From positions 1,922,001-1,986,000 of the forward strand of contig NZ_CP047165.1 in the NCBI RefSeq assembly GCF_009833965.1: DNA of 64,000 nucleotides, written 5' to 3'. A program made the translations under genes and the position numbers. Source of the stretch: Pelistega ratti (GTDB lineage Bacteria; Pseudomonadota; Gammaproteobacteria; Burkholderiales; Burkholderiaceae_B). Shown here piece after piece: positions 1 through 10,193 of the stretch. The notes below the pieces were generated by a model. It was given only the letters and a program-made list of their open reading frames with translations. It ran no database searches and had not been told where the DNA came from. Numbering within the stretch: position 1 is the first letter of the stretch; every line of letters begins with the position of its first letter.

Positions 1-1004
1 TCACGATAGCGGTATTCGCTGGCGATTTCAACATTAACAGGTATTTTTGCCATTGACTCTATCCAGTAACGGGCAGTCATTCCTGCATAATAAGAAGTAC
101 CGCAAGCAAGGATCAGTATATTATCAATATGTTTGAACATAGTATTGGCTTCTTCACCAAATAAAGCAGGTACGATATCATCTACATCTTGTAAAGTATC
201 GGCAATTGCACGTGGTTGCTCAAAGATTTCTTTTTGCATATAGTGACGATACGGCCCTAAATCTGCGGCAGCGGTATAGGCAGTAACGGTATGTACTTTG
301 CGTTCAACAGCTTGTAATTGACTATCAACAATCCAGACATTAGAGACTTGTAAATCAGCAATATCGCCATCTTCCAAATAAATAATTTGATCCGTTGTGC
401 CTGCTAAGGCAAGAGCATCTGAAGCAAGAAAATTCTCATGTTGACCAATCCCAATGACGAGAGGAGAACCTTGACGAGCACAAATAATACGGTGAGGTTC
501 ATCACGGCAAAGTACAGCAAAGGCATAAGCACCTGTTAAGCGAGAAACCGCTTGTTGTACTGTATCAAATAAGTCGCCGTTGTATAGATGGTTGATTAAA
601 TGAGCAATGACTTCGGTATCGGTTTGACTTTCAAAAACAAAGCCTTGAGCGGTTAGTTCTGCTCGTAGTTCTTCGTAGTTTTCAATAATGCCGTTATGAA
701 CAAGTCCAATACGAGGTGAGCCTTTGTCTTGCCCTGAAAAATGGGGGTGTGCATTATAAGTAGCTGGTGCACCATGTGTTGCCCAACGGGTATGGGCAAT
801 GCCTGTAAAGCCTTGGATATGATCTTTTTTGACTTGTTCATCAAGTTCGGCGACACGGTGGGTGCTACGAGTACGGCGTAATTCTCCATCCATATATACT
901 GCAACACCGCAAGAGTCATAACCTCGATACTCTAAACGACGTAAGCCTTCTACTAAAACTGGGGTAATATCTCTTTGTGCTACAGCACCAACAATTCCAC
1001 ACAT
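1..1004 (-). CDS. glmS: glutamine-fructose-6-phosphate aminotransferase, N-terminal part (cut by window edge)
   Basis: This gene makes glucosamine-6-phosphate from fructose-6-phosphate and glutamine, the entry step of the UDP-GlcNAc pathway for peptidoglycan and LPS. The reverse strand reads [16 protein letters not shown] at the N terminus, with the Cys2 nucleophile of class II glutamine amidotransferases. The [18 protein letters not shown] and HNGIIENY motifs of that domain follow. The last readable part is the start of the first SIS (sugar isomerase) domain, with [11 protein letters not shown] near residue 300. About 334 codons are present; the rest, including the second SIS domain, lies outside the window. 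A GGAG ribosome site lies just upstream of the ATG at 1002-1004. It is divergent from the Lrp-type regulator. Confidence 0.96.
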   Translation of the reverse strand, partial: MCGIVGAVAQRDITPVLVEGLRRLEYRGYDSCGVAVYMDGELRRTRSTHRVAELDEQVKKDHIQGFTGIAHTRWATHGAPATYNAHPHFSGQDKGSPRIGLVHNGIIENYEELRAELTAQGFVFESQTDTEVIAHLINHLYNGDLFDTVQQAVSRLTGAYAFAVLCRDEPHRIICARQGSPLVIGIGQHENFLASDALALAGTTDQIIYLEDGDIADLQVSNVWIVDSQLQAVERKVHTVTAYTAAADLGPYRHYMQKEIFEQPRAIADTLQDVDDIVPALFGEEANTMFKHIDNILILACGTSYYAGMTARYWIESMAKIPVNVEIASEYRYR

Positions 1005-1273
1005 GGTGTTCTCCAAAAAATAGATATGCCTATTATGCTATAAAAATAAGAAATTTAATTTTATTTTTTAATTAAATTATTTTAATTTATTTCATTGTAT
1101 AATATAATGGAATATTAATACATAATATTTATATTTTATGAAAGATTATTTCTTATTTTAATAGATGAACTTTCTAATAATAAAAGTTAATAGAAGTGGT
1201 TTTTGGGGAGTCCATGCCCTATATAAAAATAAATACTTAGTAAATATTTCATAGCTGATAGAGAGAAAATACA
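1005..1273. other. AT-rich divergent intergenic region between glmS and the Lrp-type regulator
   Basis: About 270 bases of very AT-rich sequence separate the two divergent starts. It must contain both promoters, but I could not pick one convincing -35/-10 pair from several weak candidates. I see no ORF, RNA gene or strong hairpin. Confidence 0.5.
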
Positions 1274-1744
1274 ATGGTGACATTAGATGATTTAGATAGA
1301 CGTATATTAGAACAGTTGCAAAGAGATGCTTCTTTAACGAATCAAGAATTAGCAGAAAAGGTATTTGCTTCTGCTCCTACCTGTTTAAGAAGAGTGCGTT
1401 CTTTGGAACAGATGGGGATTATTAAAAAGCGAGTGGCTTTATTAGATAGTGATAAACTTTCCCCTCGTTTAACAGCTATTGTTGAAATTAATTTAACACA
1501 ACAATCAGCTGAAGTCTTTAACACATTTGAGGCTTTATTGGTCAAAGAAGAGGCGATTAAACAATGTTACCGTGTCTCTAGTGGGCCTGATTTTATTGTT
1601 TTTATGCAAGTACCTCATATGAATGCTTATCATGATTTGGTCAGTCGATTATTTACAAGTATGCATCATGTGCGTAATATTCGTACCTTTTTTTCGACTC
1701 ATTGCAGCAAATTCGATACCAGTGTGGCTATTGAAGAATATTAA
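1274..1744 (+). CDS. Lrp/AsnC family transcriptional regulator
   Basis: A 156-residue protein of the usual Lrp/AsnC length. The N-terminal winged helix-turn-helix covers roughly residues 4-64, with LDDLDRRILEQLQRDASLTN followed by the recognition-helix region around SAPTCLRRVRSLEQMG. The C-terminal ligand-sensing RAM domain runs from about residue 68 to 148. Family members are usually multimeric amino-acid-responsive regulators. The effector here is unknown, and the immediate neighbours (glmS and a YggS-type gene) do not name a target. The adenine-rich leader includes a GAGAGAA ribosome site just before the ATG. Confidence 0.9.
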   Translation: MVTLDDLDRRILEQLQRDASLTNQELAEKVFASAPTCLRRVRSLEQMGIIKKRVALLDSDKLSPRLTAIVEINLTQQSAEVFNTFEALLVKEEAIKQCYRVSSGPDFIVFMQVPHMNAYHDLVSRLFTSMHHVRNIRTFFSTHCSKFDTSVAIEEY

Positions 1745-1759
1745 GAATATGTTTTGTTA

Positions 1760-2452
1760 TTACTTTGTCGTATAATCTCTTGCACCAAAAATAGCACTAC
1801 CTATTCGTACTTCTGTTGCACCCTCTTTAATAGCAAGAGCATAATCACCACTCATACCCATCGATAAAACAGGTAAAGGAAGCCCTGTTTTTTGACGCAT
1901 TTTTTCTGCCAGTTCACTTGTTTGGCGAAAGCAAGCACGAACAATATCAGGGTTATTGCTATTTTCGGCAATGGTCATAAAGCCTTTAATATGTAGGGTA
2001 TCAAAAGACTTTAGTTGCTCAAGGAATATGGGTACTTCCTCTGGATTTATCCCACTTTTACTTTCTTCTGTACTTGTTTTTACTTGAATCAAGGCGTCTA
2101 AGACTCGACCCTCTTGTTGTAAGCGTTTATCTAGGGCAATGGCTAAATCTAAACGATCTAAAGATTGAATTTCACTGGCATATCTAGCAACCTCTTTGGC
2201 TTTATTGGTTTGAAGATGGCCGATAATAACCCATGAAAGAGGATATTGTTGAAGCTCGATTGCCTTTTGTTTGAGTTCTTGTGCTTTATTTTCACCAAAC
2301 CGTTGATAACCGAGTGCAATCGCTTGCTCAATAATAGAGGAAGGAAAAGTCTTGCTAACAGGTAATAATGACACAGATTGCGGATCTCTTCCTGCGTTAA
2401 TACAGGCTTGTGCTAATTGTTGTGTGATGCGGTTAAAATTCTCAGCTAGCAT
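1760..2452 (-). CDS. YggS/PLPBP family pyridoxal-phosphate homeostasis protein
   Basis: This is a 230-residue member of the PLP-binding barrel family (E. coli YggS, human PLPBP), which buffers intracellular PLP and has no confirmed enzyme activity. The PLP-binding lysine is K34 in LLPVSKTFPSS. The typical C-terminal phosphate-binding stretch is seen as LSMGMSGDYALAI, followed by EVRIGSAIFGARDY. The length matches the family. A GGAGA ribosome site lies five bases before the ATG. It is transcribed in the same direction as the acyl-CoA synthetase gene upstream, about 50 bases away, so the two could share a transcript. Confidence 0.94.
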   Translation of the reverse strand: MLAENFNRITQQLAQACINAGRDPQSVSLLPVSKTFPSSIIEQAIALGYQRFGENKAQELKQKAIELQQYPLSWVIIGHLQTNKAKEVARYASEIQSLDRLDLAIALDKRLQQEGRVLDALIQVKTSTEESKSGINPEEVPIFLEQLKSFDTLHIKGFMTIAENSNNPDIVRACFRQTSELAEKMRQKTGLPLPVLSMGMSGDYALAIKEGATEVRIGSAIFGARDYTTK

Positions 2453-2501
2453 ATTTTCTCCAATCTCTAACGATTTTATATGGATAGATAAGTTTATTCA
2501 G

Positions 2502-4295
2502 TTATGAACGATACATTGCATCAATTTGTGTTTTGTATCGTTCTAGAATGACCTTACGTTTTAATTTAAGGGTAGGGGTAATTTCATTTAATGCGGTTGA
2601 AAAGGCTTGGGGTAATAGGGTGAATTTTTTGATTTGCTCAAAAGATGCTAGTTCTTTTTGATGCTGTTGAATACGTTGCTCAATAAGTTTGAGTATCTCT
2701 GTATTTTTGATTAAATCAAGGCGTGTTTGATAATGAATATTGACTTGTTTTGCATAGTCTTCTAGGGCTTCAAAACAAGGAACAACTAGAGCTGATACGT
2801 ATTTTTTAGCATCAGCAATAATAGCAATTTGCTCAATAAACTTATCTTTACAAATAAGATTTTCTATACGTTGAGGAGCAATGTATTTACCCGTAGAGGT
2901 TTTCATGAGTTCTTTAATACGGTCAGTCATGTAGAGATTGCCTTCGCTATCTAGTTTACCGGCATCTCCTGTTTTAAAAAAACCGTCTGTGGTAAATGCC
3001 GCTGCTGTCGCTTCAGGGTTTTTATAATAACCACGCATGACGATATTGCCACGGACAAGAATCTCATCCTCTTCTCCAATGCGAACCTCTACTTCAGGAA
3101 ATAACTTACCAATAGAGTCAAAGTGCGTTTCTCCATCTTTCCAACAAGAAATACTGGCGGTTGTTTCGGTCATTCCATAGCCCGACTTAATATTAATGCC
3201 TATACTGTGAAAAAAGAGAGCAATTTCAGGTTCTAATCGAGCACCACCACTTGGCATAATACGGATTCTTCCTCCTAAAAGAGATCGTAATTTGGATAAA
3301 ACAAGTTTATCGGCGATCGCATATTGTAGGGAAAGTAAGGGTGAAATGGTTTTTTGCTGGGCTTGGCGTAAGAGTCGCTTTTTACCTACATTAATCGCCC
3401 AAAAGAATAACCCTCGCTTAAAGAGAGAGGTTTGTTGCACCTTATCTAATACGGCGGTATAAATTTTTTCATATAAACGTGGTACAGCACACATTAAAGT
3501 AGGACGAAGCTCGGTGAGTGCGTATCTAACTTGATTAGTATCTTCTAAATAGCAGTTTGTAATACCCGAATGTATCATAACGGCTAACCAACCCCGTTCA
3601 AAAATATGAGAAAAGGGAAGAAAAGAGAGAGAAAGATCATCTTCTCGCAAATCAATCGTTTGCTCATGAACGCGTAATTGATGTCCAAGATTAGCGTAAT
3701 CTAGCATAACTCCTTTAGGTTCGCCCGTTGTCCCTGAGGTATAAATTAAGGTGAAGAGGTCATCCATTTGTTTGCTATCAAGGCGTTGTGTTAGGGTAAG
3801 TGGGTTGGCTTGTGTACTTTCCGCTAAAAAGTCTGACCAATGGATACCAATAGGGCAATCTTTTAGCTGAATGCTGTCCTTCATGGCAACTATTCTTTGG
3901 AGTTGAGGGCATTGATCAAGAATAGTAATAATATGATCCCATTGTGTTTGATCGCCAATAAAGAGGATTTTAATATCCGCATCATGAATAATAAATTGTG
4001 CCTGTTGTGCGGTATTGGTCGCGTAAATGGGAACGGTAACTGCACGGATTTGTAAGCTGGCAAAATCAGCGATAGTCCATTGTGGCATATTATTGGCAAA
4101 AATACCGATTTTGTCTTGAACATCAATATGATTTGCTAATAGTGCAAGCGATAAAGTATCTATTTGTGTTTGAAAATCTGTCCAAGATATATCATGCCAT
4201 TGATTATCTTTATGATACCGTAAAGCTGTTTTTTTGCCAAGTTTTTGTGATTGATAACGGATACGATTAACGAAATGGAAATCAAGCGCGTTCAT
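2502..4295 (-). CDS. AMP-forming long-chain fatty-acid-CoA ligase
   Basis: A 597-residue member of the ANL adenylating superfamily, of the longer type resembling eukaryotic long-chain acyl-CoA synthetases. It activates fatty acids to acyl-CoA via an acyl-adenylate. Motifs in order are the P-loop-like [13 protein letters not shown] near residues 183-195, SGYGMTET near 372-378, the hinge region [18 protein letters not shown] near 442-459, and the C-terminal lysine-bearing loop [11 protein letters not shown]. No signal peptide or membrane helix is visible. TesB thioesterase is encoded divergently 400 bases away, so enzymes for making and breaking acyl-CoA sit together. Chain-length specificity is not readable. 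Confidence 0.9.
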   Translation of the reverse strand: MNALDFHFVNRIRYQSQKLGKKTALRYHKDNQWHDISWTDFQTQIDTLSLALLANHIDVQDKIGIFANNMPQWTIADFASLQIRAVTVPIYATNTAQQAQFIIHDADIKILFIGDQTQWDHIITILDQCPQLQRIVAMKDSIQLKDCPIGIHWSDFLAESTQANPLTLTQRLDSKQMDDLFTLIYTSGTTGEPKGVMLDYANLGHQLRVHEQTIDLREDDLSLSFLPFSHIFERGWLAVMIHSGITNCYLEDTNQVRYALTELRPTLMCAVPRLYEKIYTAVLDKVQQTSLFKRGLFFWAINVGKKRLLRQAQQKTISPLLSLQYAIADKLVLSKLRSLLGGRIRIMPSGGARLEPEIALFFHSIGINIKSGYGMTETTASISCWKDGETHFDSIGKLFPEVEVRIGEEDEILVRGNIVMRGYYKNPEATAAAFTTDGFFKTGDAGKLDSEGNLYMTDRIKELMKTSTGKYIAPQRIENLICKDKFIEQIAIIADAKKYVSALVVPCFEALEDYAKQVNIHYQTRLDLIKNTEILKLIEQRIQQHQKELASFEQIKKFTLLPQAFSTALNEITPTLKLKRKVILERYKTQIDAMYRS

Positions 4296-4706
4296 GGATT
4301 ACTTATATTCCTACAGAGGCTAATGGCTGACAATATACATGGAATAGTGTAAAAAAACCAGTCAAAGCGTAAATAGTCGTAAAAATAGAAAAAGCCTTGA
4401 AAAGAGAAAAAAGACGAGTAAAACATCCATCACTCTTTTGTCATGCTAAGTTAAATTTAGATGGTATATGTGGTAATTATACACCTTAGAGAATTACTTT
4501 CTACGAGATAATTTAAGTGAGTAATAGTAACTAACGATTGTAGCAAAAATAATTGAGTGTGGTCGTTTTTACTAGGTTTAAGAAACTTACTTTATTATCT
4601 ACTCTTTTCTATCTCTTTAGTGATAATGAATATATTATATCAATAAGAATAAACCTTTCTCATATATTAATCTAGGTTAAAATCAATAGCATCTTTATTT
4701 ATTTGA
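4296..4706. other. 411-base noncoding gap between divergent lipid-metabolism genes
   Basis: The gap lies between the starts of the acyl-CoA ligase (leftward) and tesB (rightward). It is AT-rich with no ORF of note, no tRNA-like fold and no strong palindrome. It presumably carries two promoters; a FadR-like or other acyl-CoA-responsive operator would be plausible, but I could not identify one. Confidence 0.4.
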
Positions 4707-5609
4707 ATGATAGTAGAAATGACAAAAGCACTTGAGACAATGATCAAGCAATTATCCCTAGAACCCGTTACTACAGATATTTACTTGGGAGAAAGTCTGG
4801 ATATTTTAAGATCTGGGCGTATCTTTGGTGGGCAAGTTTTAGGGCAAGCCTTAATGGCATCTTCATTAACAGTTGTTCCTGAGCGAGATATTCATTCTTT
4901 ACATGCGTACTTTATCCGTCCAGGCGATGTGAATATTCCGATTCGCTTTGAAGTAGAGCGTGTGAGAGATGGTGGCTCTTTTTCTAACCGTCGTGTGGCG
5001 GCTTATCAACATAATCGTCATATTTTTACAATGGATGCGAGCTATCATATTGAAGAAGAGGGATTTGAACATTATGATGCTATGCCTGATGATATTAAAG
5101 GCCCTGAGAACTTTATTAGTGAGCGGCAATTAGTGGAACAACTTGCTGATAAACTTCCCCCATCAGTAGTTAAGCGTTATTTAGTAGATGGTAGCCCTAT
5201 AGAAATTCGTTTGGCTCACCCTGAACGCTATTTAAAAGGTGGAGATTTCCCTGCGAAAACATATTATTGGTTTAAAGCAGATGGTCATATTGAAGGGACA
5301 AATAGTTTGATTCATAAAGCTGCTTTAGCTTATGTGAGTGATGCTTATTTTATGTTTACGAGTTTATTTCCTCATCATCAAAGTAGTTTTGATCCTCATG
5401 CACAATTAGCCAGCCTTGATCATGCTATTTGGTTTCATCGCCCTATTAATATGAATGAATGGCATGTCTATGTTATGGAATCATCAAATGCGGGTAGTGC
5501 GAGAGGGTTGACATTTGGGCGTATTTATAATCAGCAAGGTGTGTTAGTTGCTTCAACGGCACAAGAAGGGTTGATTCGCCATCCTGTACGATTTGGAAAT
5601 GTGAAATAG
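4707..5609 (+). CDS. tesB: acyl-CoA thioesterase II
   Basis: A 300-residue double-hotdog thioesterase that hydrolyses acyl-CoA to free fatty acid and CoA in the cytoplasm. The N-terminal hotdog includes SLHAYFIRPGD (residues 64-74) and the second includes DHAIWFHRP (238-246). The catalytic network known from E. coli TesB (Asp204, Thr228, Gln278) appears as D212 in YVSDAYF, a serine at S236 in ASLDH where E. coli has Thr, and Q286 in STAQEG. The start could equally be the second in-frame ATG at 4719. It is followed three bases later by the CNNM-family gene, suggesting co-transcription. Confidence 0.93.
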   Translation: MIVEMTKALETMIKQLSLEPVTTDIYLGESLDILRSGRIFGGQVLGQALMASSLTVVPERDIHSLHAYFIRPGDVNIPIRFEVERVRDGGSFSNRRVAAYQHNRHIFTMDASYHIEEEGFEHYDAMPDDIKGPENFISERQLVEQLADKLPPSVVKRYLVDGSPIEIRLAHPERYLKGGDFPAKTYYWFKADGHIEGTNSLIHKAALAYVSDAYFMFTSLFPHHQSSFDPHAQLASLDHAIWFHRPINMNEWHVYVMESSNAGSARGLTFGRIYNQQGVLVASTAQEGLIRHPVRFGNVK

Positions 5610-5612
5610 ATT

Positions 5613-6926
5613 ATGTTAGATTTACTGATTATCTTCTGTTTAATTTTTGTCAATGGCTTATTTGCTATGTCAGAAATTGCTGTTGTGTCTTCCAAGCGAT
5701 TACGATTACAAAAATTAGCGGATGAGGGGAGTAAGGCAGCTAAAGCTGCGTTAAATCTTGCTGATGTGCCAAGCCGTTTCTTATCAACAGTACAAATAGG
5801 GATCACCTTAATTGGCATTTTTAATGGTGCTTTTGGTGAGGCAGCATTAGTTTCTCGTTTAGAGCCTGTATTAGTGCCTGTATTTGGTACGTTTTCCTAT
5901 CAAATTGCCTTGGGACTTGTTGTGATAGGAATTACTTTTGCCTCTTTGATTTTTGGGGAGCTAGTTCCTAAGCGTATTGCCATGCATTATCCTGAACGTG
6001 TTGCAATGTTTATTGCTATTCCTATGACGGTATTATCGCGTTTGGTATCCCCTTTTGTGTTTATTCTTTCGATTAGTACAGATTTTATCTTACGTCTTTT
6101 GGGCATGTCTGGGGATAAAGGTGATACACTGACGGAAGAGGATATTAGTGGTATTCTCAACGAAGGGGCAACAGCTGGTTTATTTGAGAAAACAGAGCAT
6201 GAGATTGTTGCGCGTGCATTAAGTTTAGATGATAAGCATATTGCAACAATTATGACACCTAGAAGTGAAGTGCATTATATTGATATTAATGCACCGTTAG
6301 AGGAAACCTTAAATATTATTGCAGATAGCCCGTATTCACGCTTTCCTGTTGTTGAAAATGAATTAGATAATATTCTTGGTATTGTTGATGCAGGGAGTTT
6401 GTTTGAGCAGCAAATTCGTGGTGAGACAACGAATATTCGGGCGGTTATGAAACAGGTGCGTTTTGTGCCAGAAACGATTAGTGCTATGGACTTACTAGAG
6501 TCTTTACAACAAAATCGTTCTGAAATTGCTATTGTTGTTAATGAATATGGCGAGGTAGAGGGGGTTGTAACATTAAGGGATATTCTGAAAGTATTGGTGG
6601 GCAATAGTATTCCTATCAATGAGGATCAGCATTCAGATGCTATTCAACGCAAAGATGGTTCTTGGTTGATTGATGGGGCAATGTCTTTAGATCGATTCAG
6701 AGAGGTATTTAATATGAAATTATCTTTCCCTGATGAAGCGTTAGAACATTATCATACGTTGGCTGGTTTTGTGATGTATCAGCTAGGACATATTCCTAAA
6801 GAGGCGGAAAGTTTTACATGGCAAAACTTTTATATTGAAGTAATGGATATGGATAAACATCGGATTGATCGTTTATTAGTGAAAGAGGAGTCTCAAGAAA
6901 AATTGCATCATGGGGAAAATGAATAG
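5613..6926 (+). CDS. CNNM/CBS-domain membrane protein (HlyC/CorC transporter family)
   Basis: A 437-residue integral membrane protein. The N-terminal CNNM domain (about residues 1-190) has several hydrophobic helices, the FVNGLFAMSEIAVVSSKRLR start and FGELVPKRIAM. A CBS pair (about 205-335) begins near IMTPRSEVHYID, and a CorC/HlyC-type C-terminal domain follows (about 345-425). Family members are linked to Mg2+ or Co2+ efflux and are often called hemolysins on weak grounds; export of a divalent cation is the likely role. The start ATG lies three bases after the tesB stop. Nothing is truncated. Confidence 0.9.
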   Translation: MLDLLIIFCLIFVNGLFAMSEIAVVSSKRLRLQKLADEGSKAAKAALNLADVPSRFLSTVQIGITLIGIFNGAFGEAALVSRLEPVLVPVFGTFSYQIALGLVVIGITFASLIFGELVPKRIAMHYPERVAMFIAIPMTVLSRLVSPFVFILSISTDFILRLLGMSGDKGDTLTEEDISGILNEGATAGLFEKTEHEIVARALSLDDKHIATIMTPRSEVHYIDINAPLEETLNIIADSPYSRFPVVENELDNILGIVDAGSLFEQQIRGETTNIRAVMKQVRFVPETISAMDLLESLQQNRSEIAIVVNEYGEVEGVVTLRDILKVLVGNSIPINEDQHSDAIQRKDGSWLIDGAMSLDRFREVFNMKLSFPDEALEHYHTLAGFVMYQLGHIPKEAESFTWQNFYIEVMDMDKHRIDRLLVKEESQEKLHHGENE

Positions 6927-6953
6927 GGGGATAAGAGGATTAGTAAAATTTTC

Positions 6954-8000
6954 TTAGCCCTTTGATATATTTTCCTGCTTAGCTTCTCGCATTAATAACT
7001 GTTGCACAGCCTCTTTAGGTGGCATGGCTTCAAATAAAACACGACAAATCGCTTGTGTGATAGGCATTTCAATGCCTAAATGTGTTGCGCGTGCTAAAGT
7101 ATCCCTCGCACAGCGAACCCCTTCTGCGGTAATCCCTGAATCCATAATGGTTTGAAGTGTTTTACCTTGAGCAATAGCTAACCCTACTTGACGGTTTCGA
7201 GATAAATCGCCAGTTGCTGTTAATACTAAATCCCCCAGCCCTGTTAGTCCTGTAAAGGTAGAAGGCTCTCCTCCCATAGCAGAGCCTAAACGAGTAATTT
7301 CAACTAAACCACGGGTAATGAGTGCTGCTCTTGCATTATTACCTAGTTGTAAACCATCGGCTATACCACAGGCAATAGCAATAATATTTTTGAGTGCGCC
7401 ACCGACTTCGACCCCTATAATATCTTGACTATGATAAATACGACAAAAAGAATTATGTAGAATATCTGTTGTCCGCTGTTGTACTAGATAGCTATGGCTT
7501 GCTACAGTGAGTGCAACGGGTAAATGTTGAACCACTTCCTTGGCAAAAGATGGGCCAGATAAAACACCTGTATGTGGAAAATGGCTAACTTGATGGATAA
7601 TCTCATGAGGCAAAGCCCCTGTAGATTGTTCAAATCCCTTACATGTCCAAATAATGGGAATGTGTTCTAGTTGTGCTTGTTGTAATAGAGTAAACCATTG
7701 TTGACAGGTTTCTCTCATAGCGATAACAGGGACACCTAGAATAATTAATGATTGTTGAGGGGCTTGTTGTAAATGATGGATTGCTACAGAAATATCACTG
7801 GTGGCATGTAACGTAAGGGGGAGTAAAAGATCACTAAGATAACGAGGGTTATAGTGATGCTTTTCTATGGTTAAAGCTTGATCAGGATGACGACAAAACA
7901 AAAGACTATGACTATTATGAGTCGCCGCGGTAGCAAGAGCGGTGCCCCAGCTACCTGCACCGATCACGAGTGTTCGTAAGGGTGGTGTGGCGACAGTCAT
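6954..8000 (-). CDS. gpsA: NAD(P)-dependent glycerol-3-phosphate dehydrogenase
   Basis: This enzyme reduces dihydroxyacetone phosphate to sn-glycerol-3-phosphate for phospholipid synthesis. The Rossmann motif VIGAGSWGTALA is near the N terminus, and the catalytic-lysine segment is GGALKNIIAIACGI. GPSFAKEV and FTGLTGLGDLVLTATG are also family signatures. I place the start at the ATG at 7998-8000. A longer frame adds a basic 15-residue extension, but that segment lies inside the end of secB. The chosen start follows the secB stop by one base, so translational coupling is likely. The order grxC-secB-gpsA is common in betaproteobacteria. Confidence 0.95.
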   Translation of the reverse strand: MTVATPPLRTLVIGAGSWGTALATAATHNSHSLLFCRHPDQALTIEKHHYNPRYLSDLLLPLTLHATSDISVAIHHLQQAPQQSLIILGVPVIAMRETCQQWFTLLQQAQLEHIPIIWTCKGFEQSTGALPHEIIHQVSHFPHTGVLSGPSFAKEVVQHLPVALTVASHSYLVQQRTTDILHNSFCRIYHSQDIIGVEVGGALKNIIAIACGIADGLQLGNNARAALITRGLVEITRLGSAMGGEPSTFTGLTGLGDLVLTATGDLSRNRQVGLAIAQGKTLQTIMDSGITAEGVRCARDTLARATHLGIEMPITQAICRVLFEAMPPKEAVQQLLMREAKQENISKG

Positions 8001-8001
8001 A

Positions 8002-8472
8002 TTATTGTTTCGTTTCTTCTTGTGCTGCTTGTAGATTTTGCTCATACAGTGCTTGGAAGTTTACCTCTGCTAAGTGTAATGGAGGTAAGCTAGCACGATT
8101 GATTAAATCGGCAATATTAGCACGAAGATAAGGGAATAACATAGAAGGGCAAACAATACCAAGTAGCGGATCAACTTGATCTTCTGGGAAGTTAGCTACT
8201 TCAAAAATACCTGCTTGAGTGGCTTCGATAAGGTAAACCACTTTATCACCAATTTTGGTTGTTACGGTTGCACGTACAGAAGATTCATAAACAATTTCTG
8301 CTAAACGTTGAGCACCAACATTTAATGATATTTCAACTTGAGGTGCTTCTTGCTCTAGAAAAATCTGGGGAGCGTGAGGCATTTCTAGTGAAACGTCTTT
8401 CAAATAAACACGTTGTAGTGAAAATGAAGGCTGTTGTTCAGCTTCAGGAGCGGCTTTTGTTTCTTCAGACAT
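8002..8472 (-). CDS. secB: protein-export chaperone SecB
   Basis: A 156-residue acidic cytosolic chaperone that keeps precursors unfolded and delivers them to SecA. Typical SecB features are [19 protein letters not shown] near residues 16-34, the central VEISLNVGA strand, and the [20 protein letters not shown] helix region. The N-terminal tail is rich in Glu and Ala. Length is normal. It lies between grxC and gpsA on the same strand. Confidence 0.96.
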   Translation of the reverse strand: MSEETKAAPEAEQQPSFSLQRVYLKDVSLEMPHAPQIFLEQEAPQVEISLNVGAQRLAEIVYESSVRATVTTKIGDKVVYLIEATQAGIFEVANFPEDQVDPLLGIVCPSMLFPYLRANIADLINRASLPPLHLAEVNFQALYEQNLQAAQEETKQ

Positions 8473-8559
8473 TTCGTTTCCTTTTGTCAGTAGTCAATAA
8501 TAAATTAAGTGAATGTTATTTATAGATAAAAATATCCACTTAATATGAATTTAAATAGC

Positions 8560-8820
8560 TTATGCTTCGAGCATTGGTACTAATTTACCTTGGGCATCTA
8601 GTGCATGAAGATCATCACATCCCCCCACATGAACACCATTAATAAAGATTTGAGGTACAGTGGTACGTCCACCTGATCGTTCAATCATCTCTGCTCGTGC
8701 TTCACGGTTAGTATCAACGCTAATCTTTTCAAGATCAGTAACGCCACGTTCTCTTAGTAGCTTTTCTGCGCGAATACAGTAAGGGCATGTAACTTTATAA
8801 TACATGGTTACTTTGCTCAT
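8560..8820 (-). CDS. grxC: glutaredoxin 3
   Basis: An 86-residue dithiol glutaredoxin. The redox centre is CPYC at residues 12-15, with the cis-proline loop TTVPQIF and the glutathione-binding GGCDDL near the C terminus. It reduces disulfides and mixed glutathione disulfides in the cytoplasm. It is adjacent to secB and the rhodanese-like gene in the usual betaproteobacterial order. A GGAAAG ribosome site lies upstream of the ATG. Confidence 0.96.
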   Translation of the reverse strand: MSKVTMYYKVTCPYCIRAEKLLRERGVTDLEKISVDTNREARAEMIERSGGRTTVPQIFINGVHVGGCDDLHALDAQGKLVPMLEA

Positions 8821-8896
8821 GATCTTTCCTTTAAATATAAAATAATTGGTTAAATAAGAAAAATTAAATGGATATACTCTCTATATCATAGTTGTA

Positions 8897-9310
8897 TTAA
8901 GATTTACTACTTTTAAGGGGAAGTCCTTCGGAACGCCAAGCCGCTAATCCATCTTGAATCCAGAATACTTGTTCAATATTCTTTTTCTTGAGTAATTGTG
9001 CGGTTTGTTGAGCGGTGCGTCCATCTTCACCAACCAAAATTAATGGCTTTTTAGGTAAAGCATTTATTCTGTCTTCAATGCTTTCCTTTGGAAAGTTTTT
9101 AGATTGGGGTATAGAGGCTTTTTTAAAGTCCTCTGGTGAACGAATATCAATAAATTGTGCGTGTTCAGTATTGCTTAATTGAATAGCCTCTTTGGCACTT
9201 AATGCGCCCGATCCTGCTTGGGAACGTTTGCTTGTTGCTAAGAGAATTCCCCCTGAAATCACTGCAAAAATTAAGAAATAAATCGTGTTTTGGTAAAATA
9301 AAAAATCCAC
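8897..9310 (-). CDS. membrane-anchored rhodanese-like protein without catalytic cysteine
   Basis: A 137-residue protein with one N-terminal transmembrane helix (about residues 8-28) and a rhodanese fold (about 40-133), seen in HAQFIDIRSPEDFKKASIPQ and FWIQDGLAAWRSEGLPL. In active rhodaneses the loop after the PLILV strand holds Cys. Here it reads VGEDGRTA, so no Cys is present at the active site. The domain is therefore probably a non-catalytic binding module. It resembles the YibN-type proteins found next to grxC and secB in many proteobacteria. The role is unknown. Confidence 0.85.
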   Translation of the reverse strand: MDFLFYQNTIYFLIFAVISGGILLATSKRSQAGSGALSAKEAIQLSNTEHAQFIDIRSPEDFKKASIPQSKNFPKESIEDRINALPKKPLILVGEDGRTAQQTAQLLKKKNIEQVFWIQDGLAAWRSEGLPLKSSKS

Positions 9311-9433
9311 AATAGGTCCTATTTTAATCGTGTTTTTAAAACTTAATTTAGAGATTATAAATGAGCTAAAGACTTATGGATAAGAGTTCGCTAAAATATA
9401 AGAAAAATTGTTTTAATTATCTGTGGTGTTTAA

Positions 9434-10183
9434 ATGTATAAAATCGTACTTATGCGTCATGGCGAAAGCCAATGGAATCTTGAAAATCGCTTTACGGGCT
9501 GGGCAGATGTTGATATTACTGAAACAGGCCGTCAGCAAGCGTGGGAAGCAGGGAAATTATTAAAAGCAGAAGGCTATCAATTTGATATAGCGTATGTTTC
9601 TGTATTAAAGCGTGCTATTCGTACCCTCTGGACGGCACTTGATGCAATGGATGCTATGTATCTACCAGTGGTTAAAAGCTGGCGTCTTAATGAGCGTCAT
9701 TATGGGGCATTACAAGGGTTAAATAAATCAGAAACAGCAGCTCAGTATGGTGAAGAGCAGGTTTTAATTTGGCGACGTGCATATTCCATTGCGCCTAATC
9801 CATTATCATTAGACGATGAGCGCCATCCTCGTTTTGATCCTCGTTATGCGGCGTTAAAACCAGAAGAATTGCCCGCAACAGAATGCCTTAAAGATACGGT
9901 CGCGCGTGTGATTCCTGTGTGGGAAGAGTCAATTGTGCCTGATATTAAAGCAGGTAAACGCGTTCTTATTACCGCACATGGTAATAGTTTACGTGCATTA
10001 ATCAAGTATCTTGAGGATATGACAGAAGAAGATATTCTTAAACTGAATATTCCAACAGGGCAACCTTTGGTTTATGAATTAGATGAAAATCTTAAACCTA
10101 TTCGCCACTATTATTTAGGTGATCAAGAGGCGATTGCGGCAGCATTAGCCGCAGTAGCAGCTCAAGGTAAAGCAAAACAGTAA
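9434..10183 (+). CDS. gpmA: 2,3-bisphosphoglycerate-dependent phosphoglycerate mutase
   Basis: A 249-residue glycolytic mutase interconverting 3- and 2-phosphoglycerate. The phosphohistidine motif [10 protein letters not shown] places the catalytic His at residue 9. [26 protein letters not shown] and the second histidine in [11 protein letters not shown] are characteristic. The length is exactly typical. It heads a rightward run with envC, ctpA and moeB and is divergent from the grxC/secB block. Confidence 0.97.
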   Translation: MYKIVLMRHGESQWNLENRFTGWADVDITETGRQQAWEAGKLLKAEGYQFDIAYVSVLKRAIRTLWTALDAMDAMYLPVVKSWRLNERHYGALQGLNKSETAAQYGEEQVLIWRRAYSIAPNPLSLDDERHPRFDPRYAALKPEELPATECLKDTVARVIPVWEESIVPDIKAGKRVLITAHGNSLRALIKYLEDMTEEDILKLNIPTGQPLVYELDENLKPIRHYYLGDQEAIAAALAAVAAQGKAKQ

Positions 10184-10193
10184 AGATATAGCG

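Noticed and set aside
8001..8045. 15-residue N-terminal extension of GpsA
   Set aside because: The segment lies within the end of secB and has no ribosome site; the shorter start matches the family N terminus.
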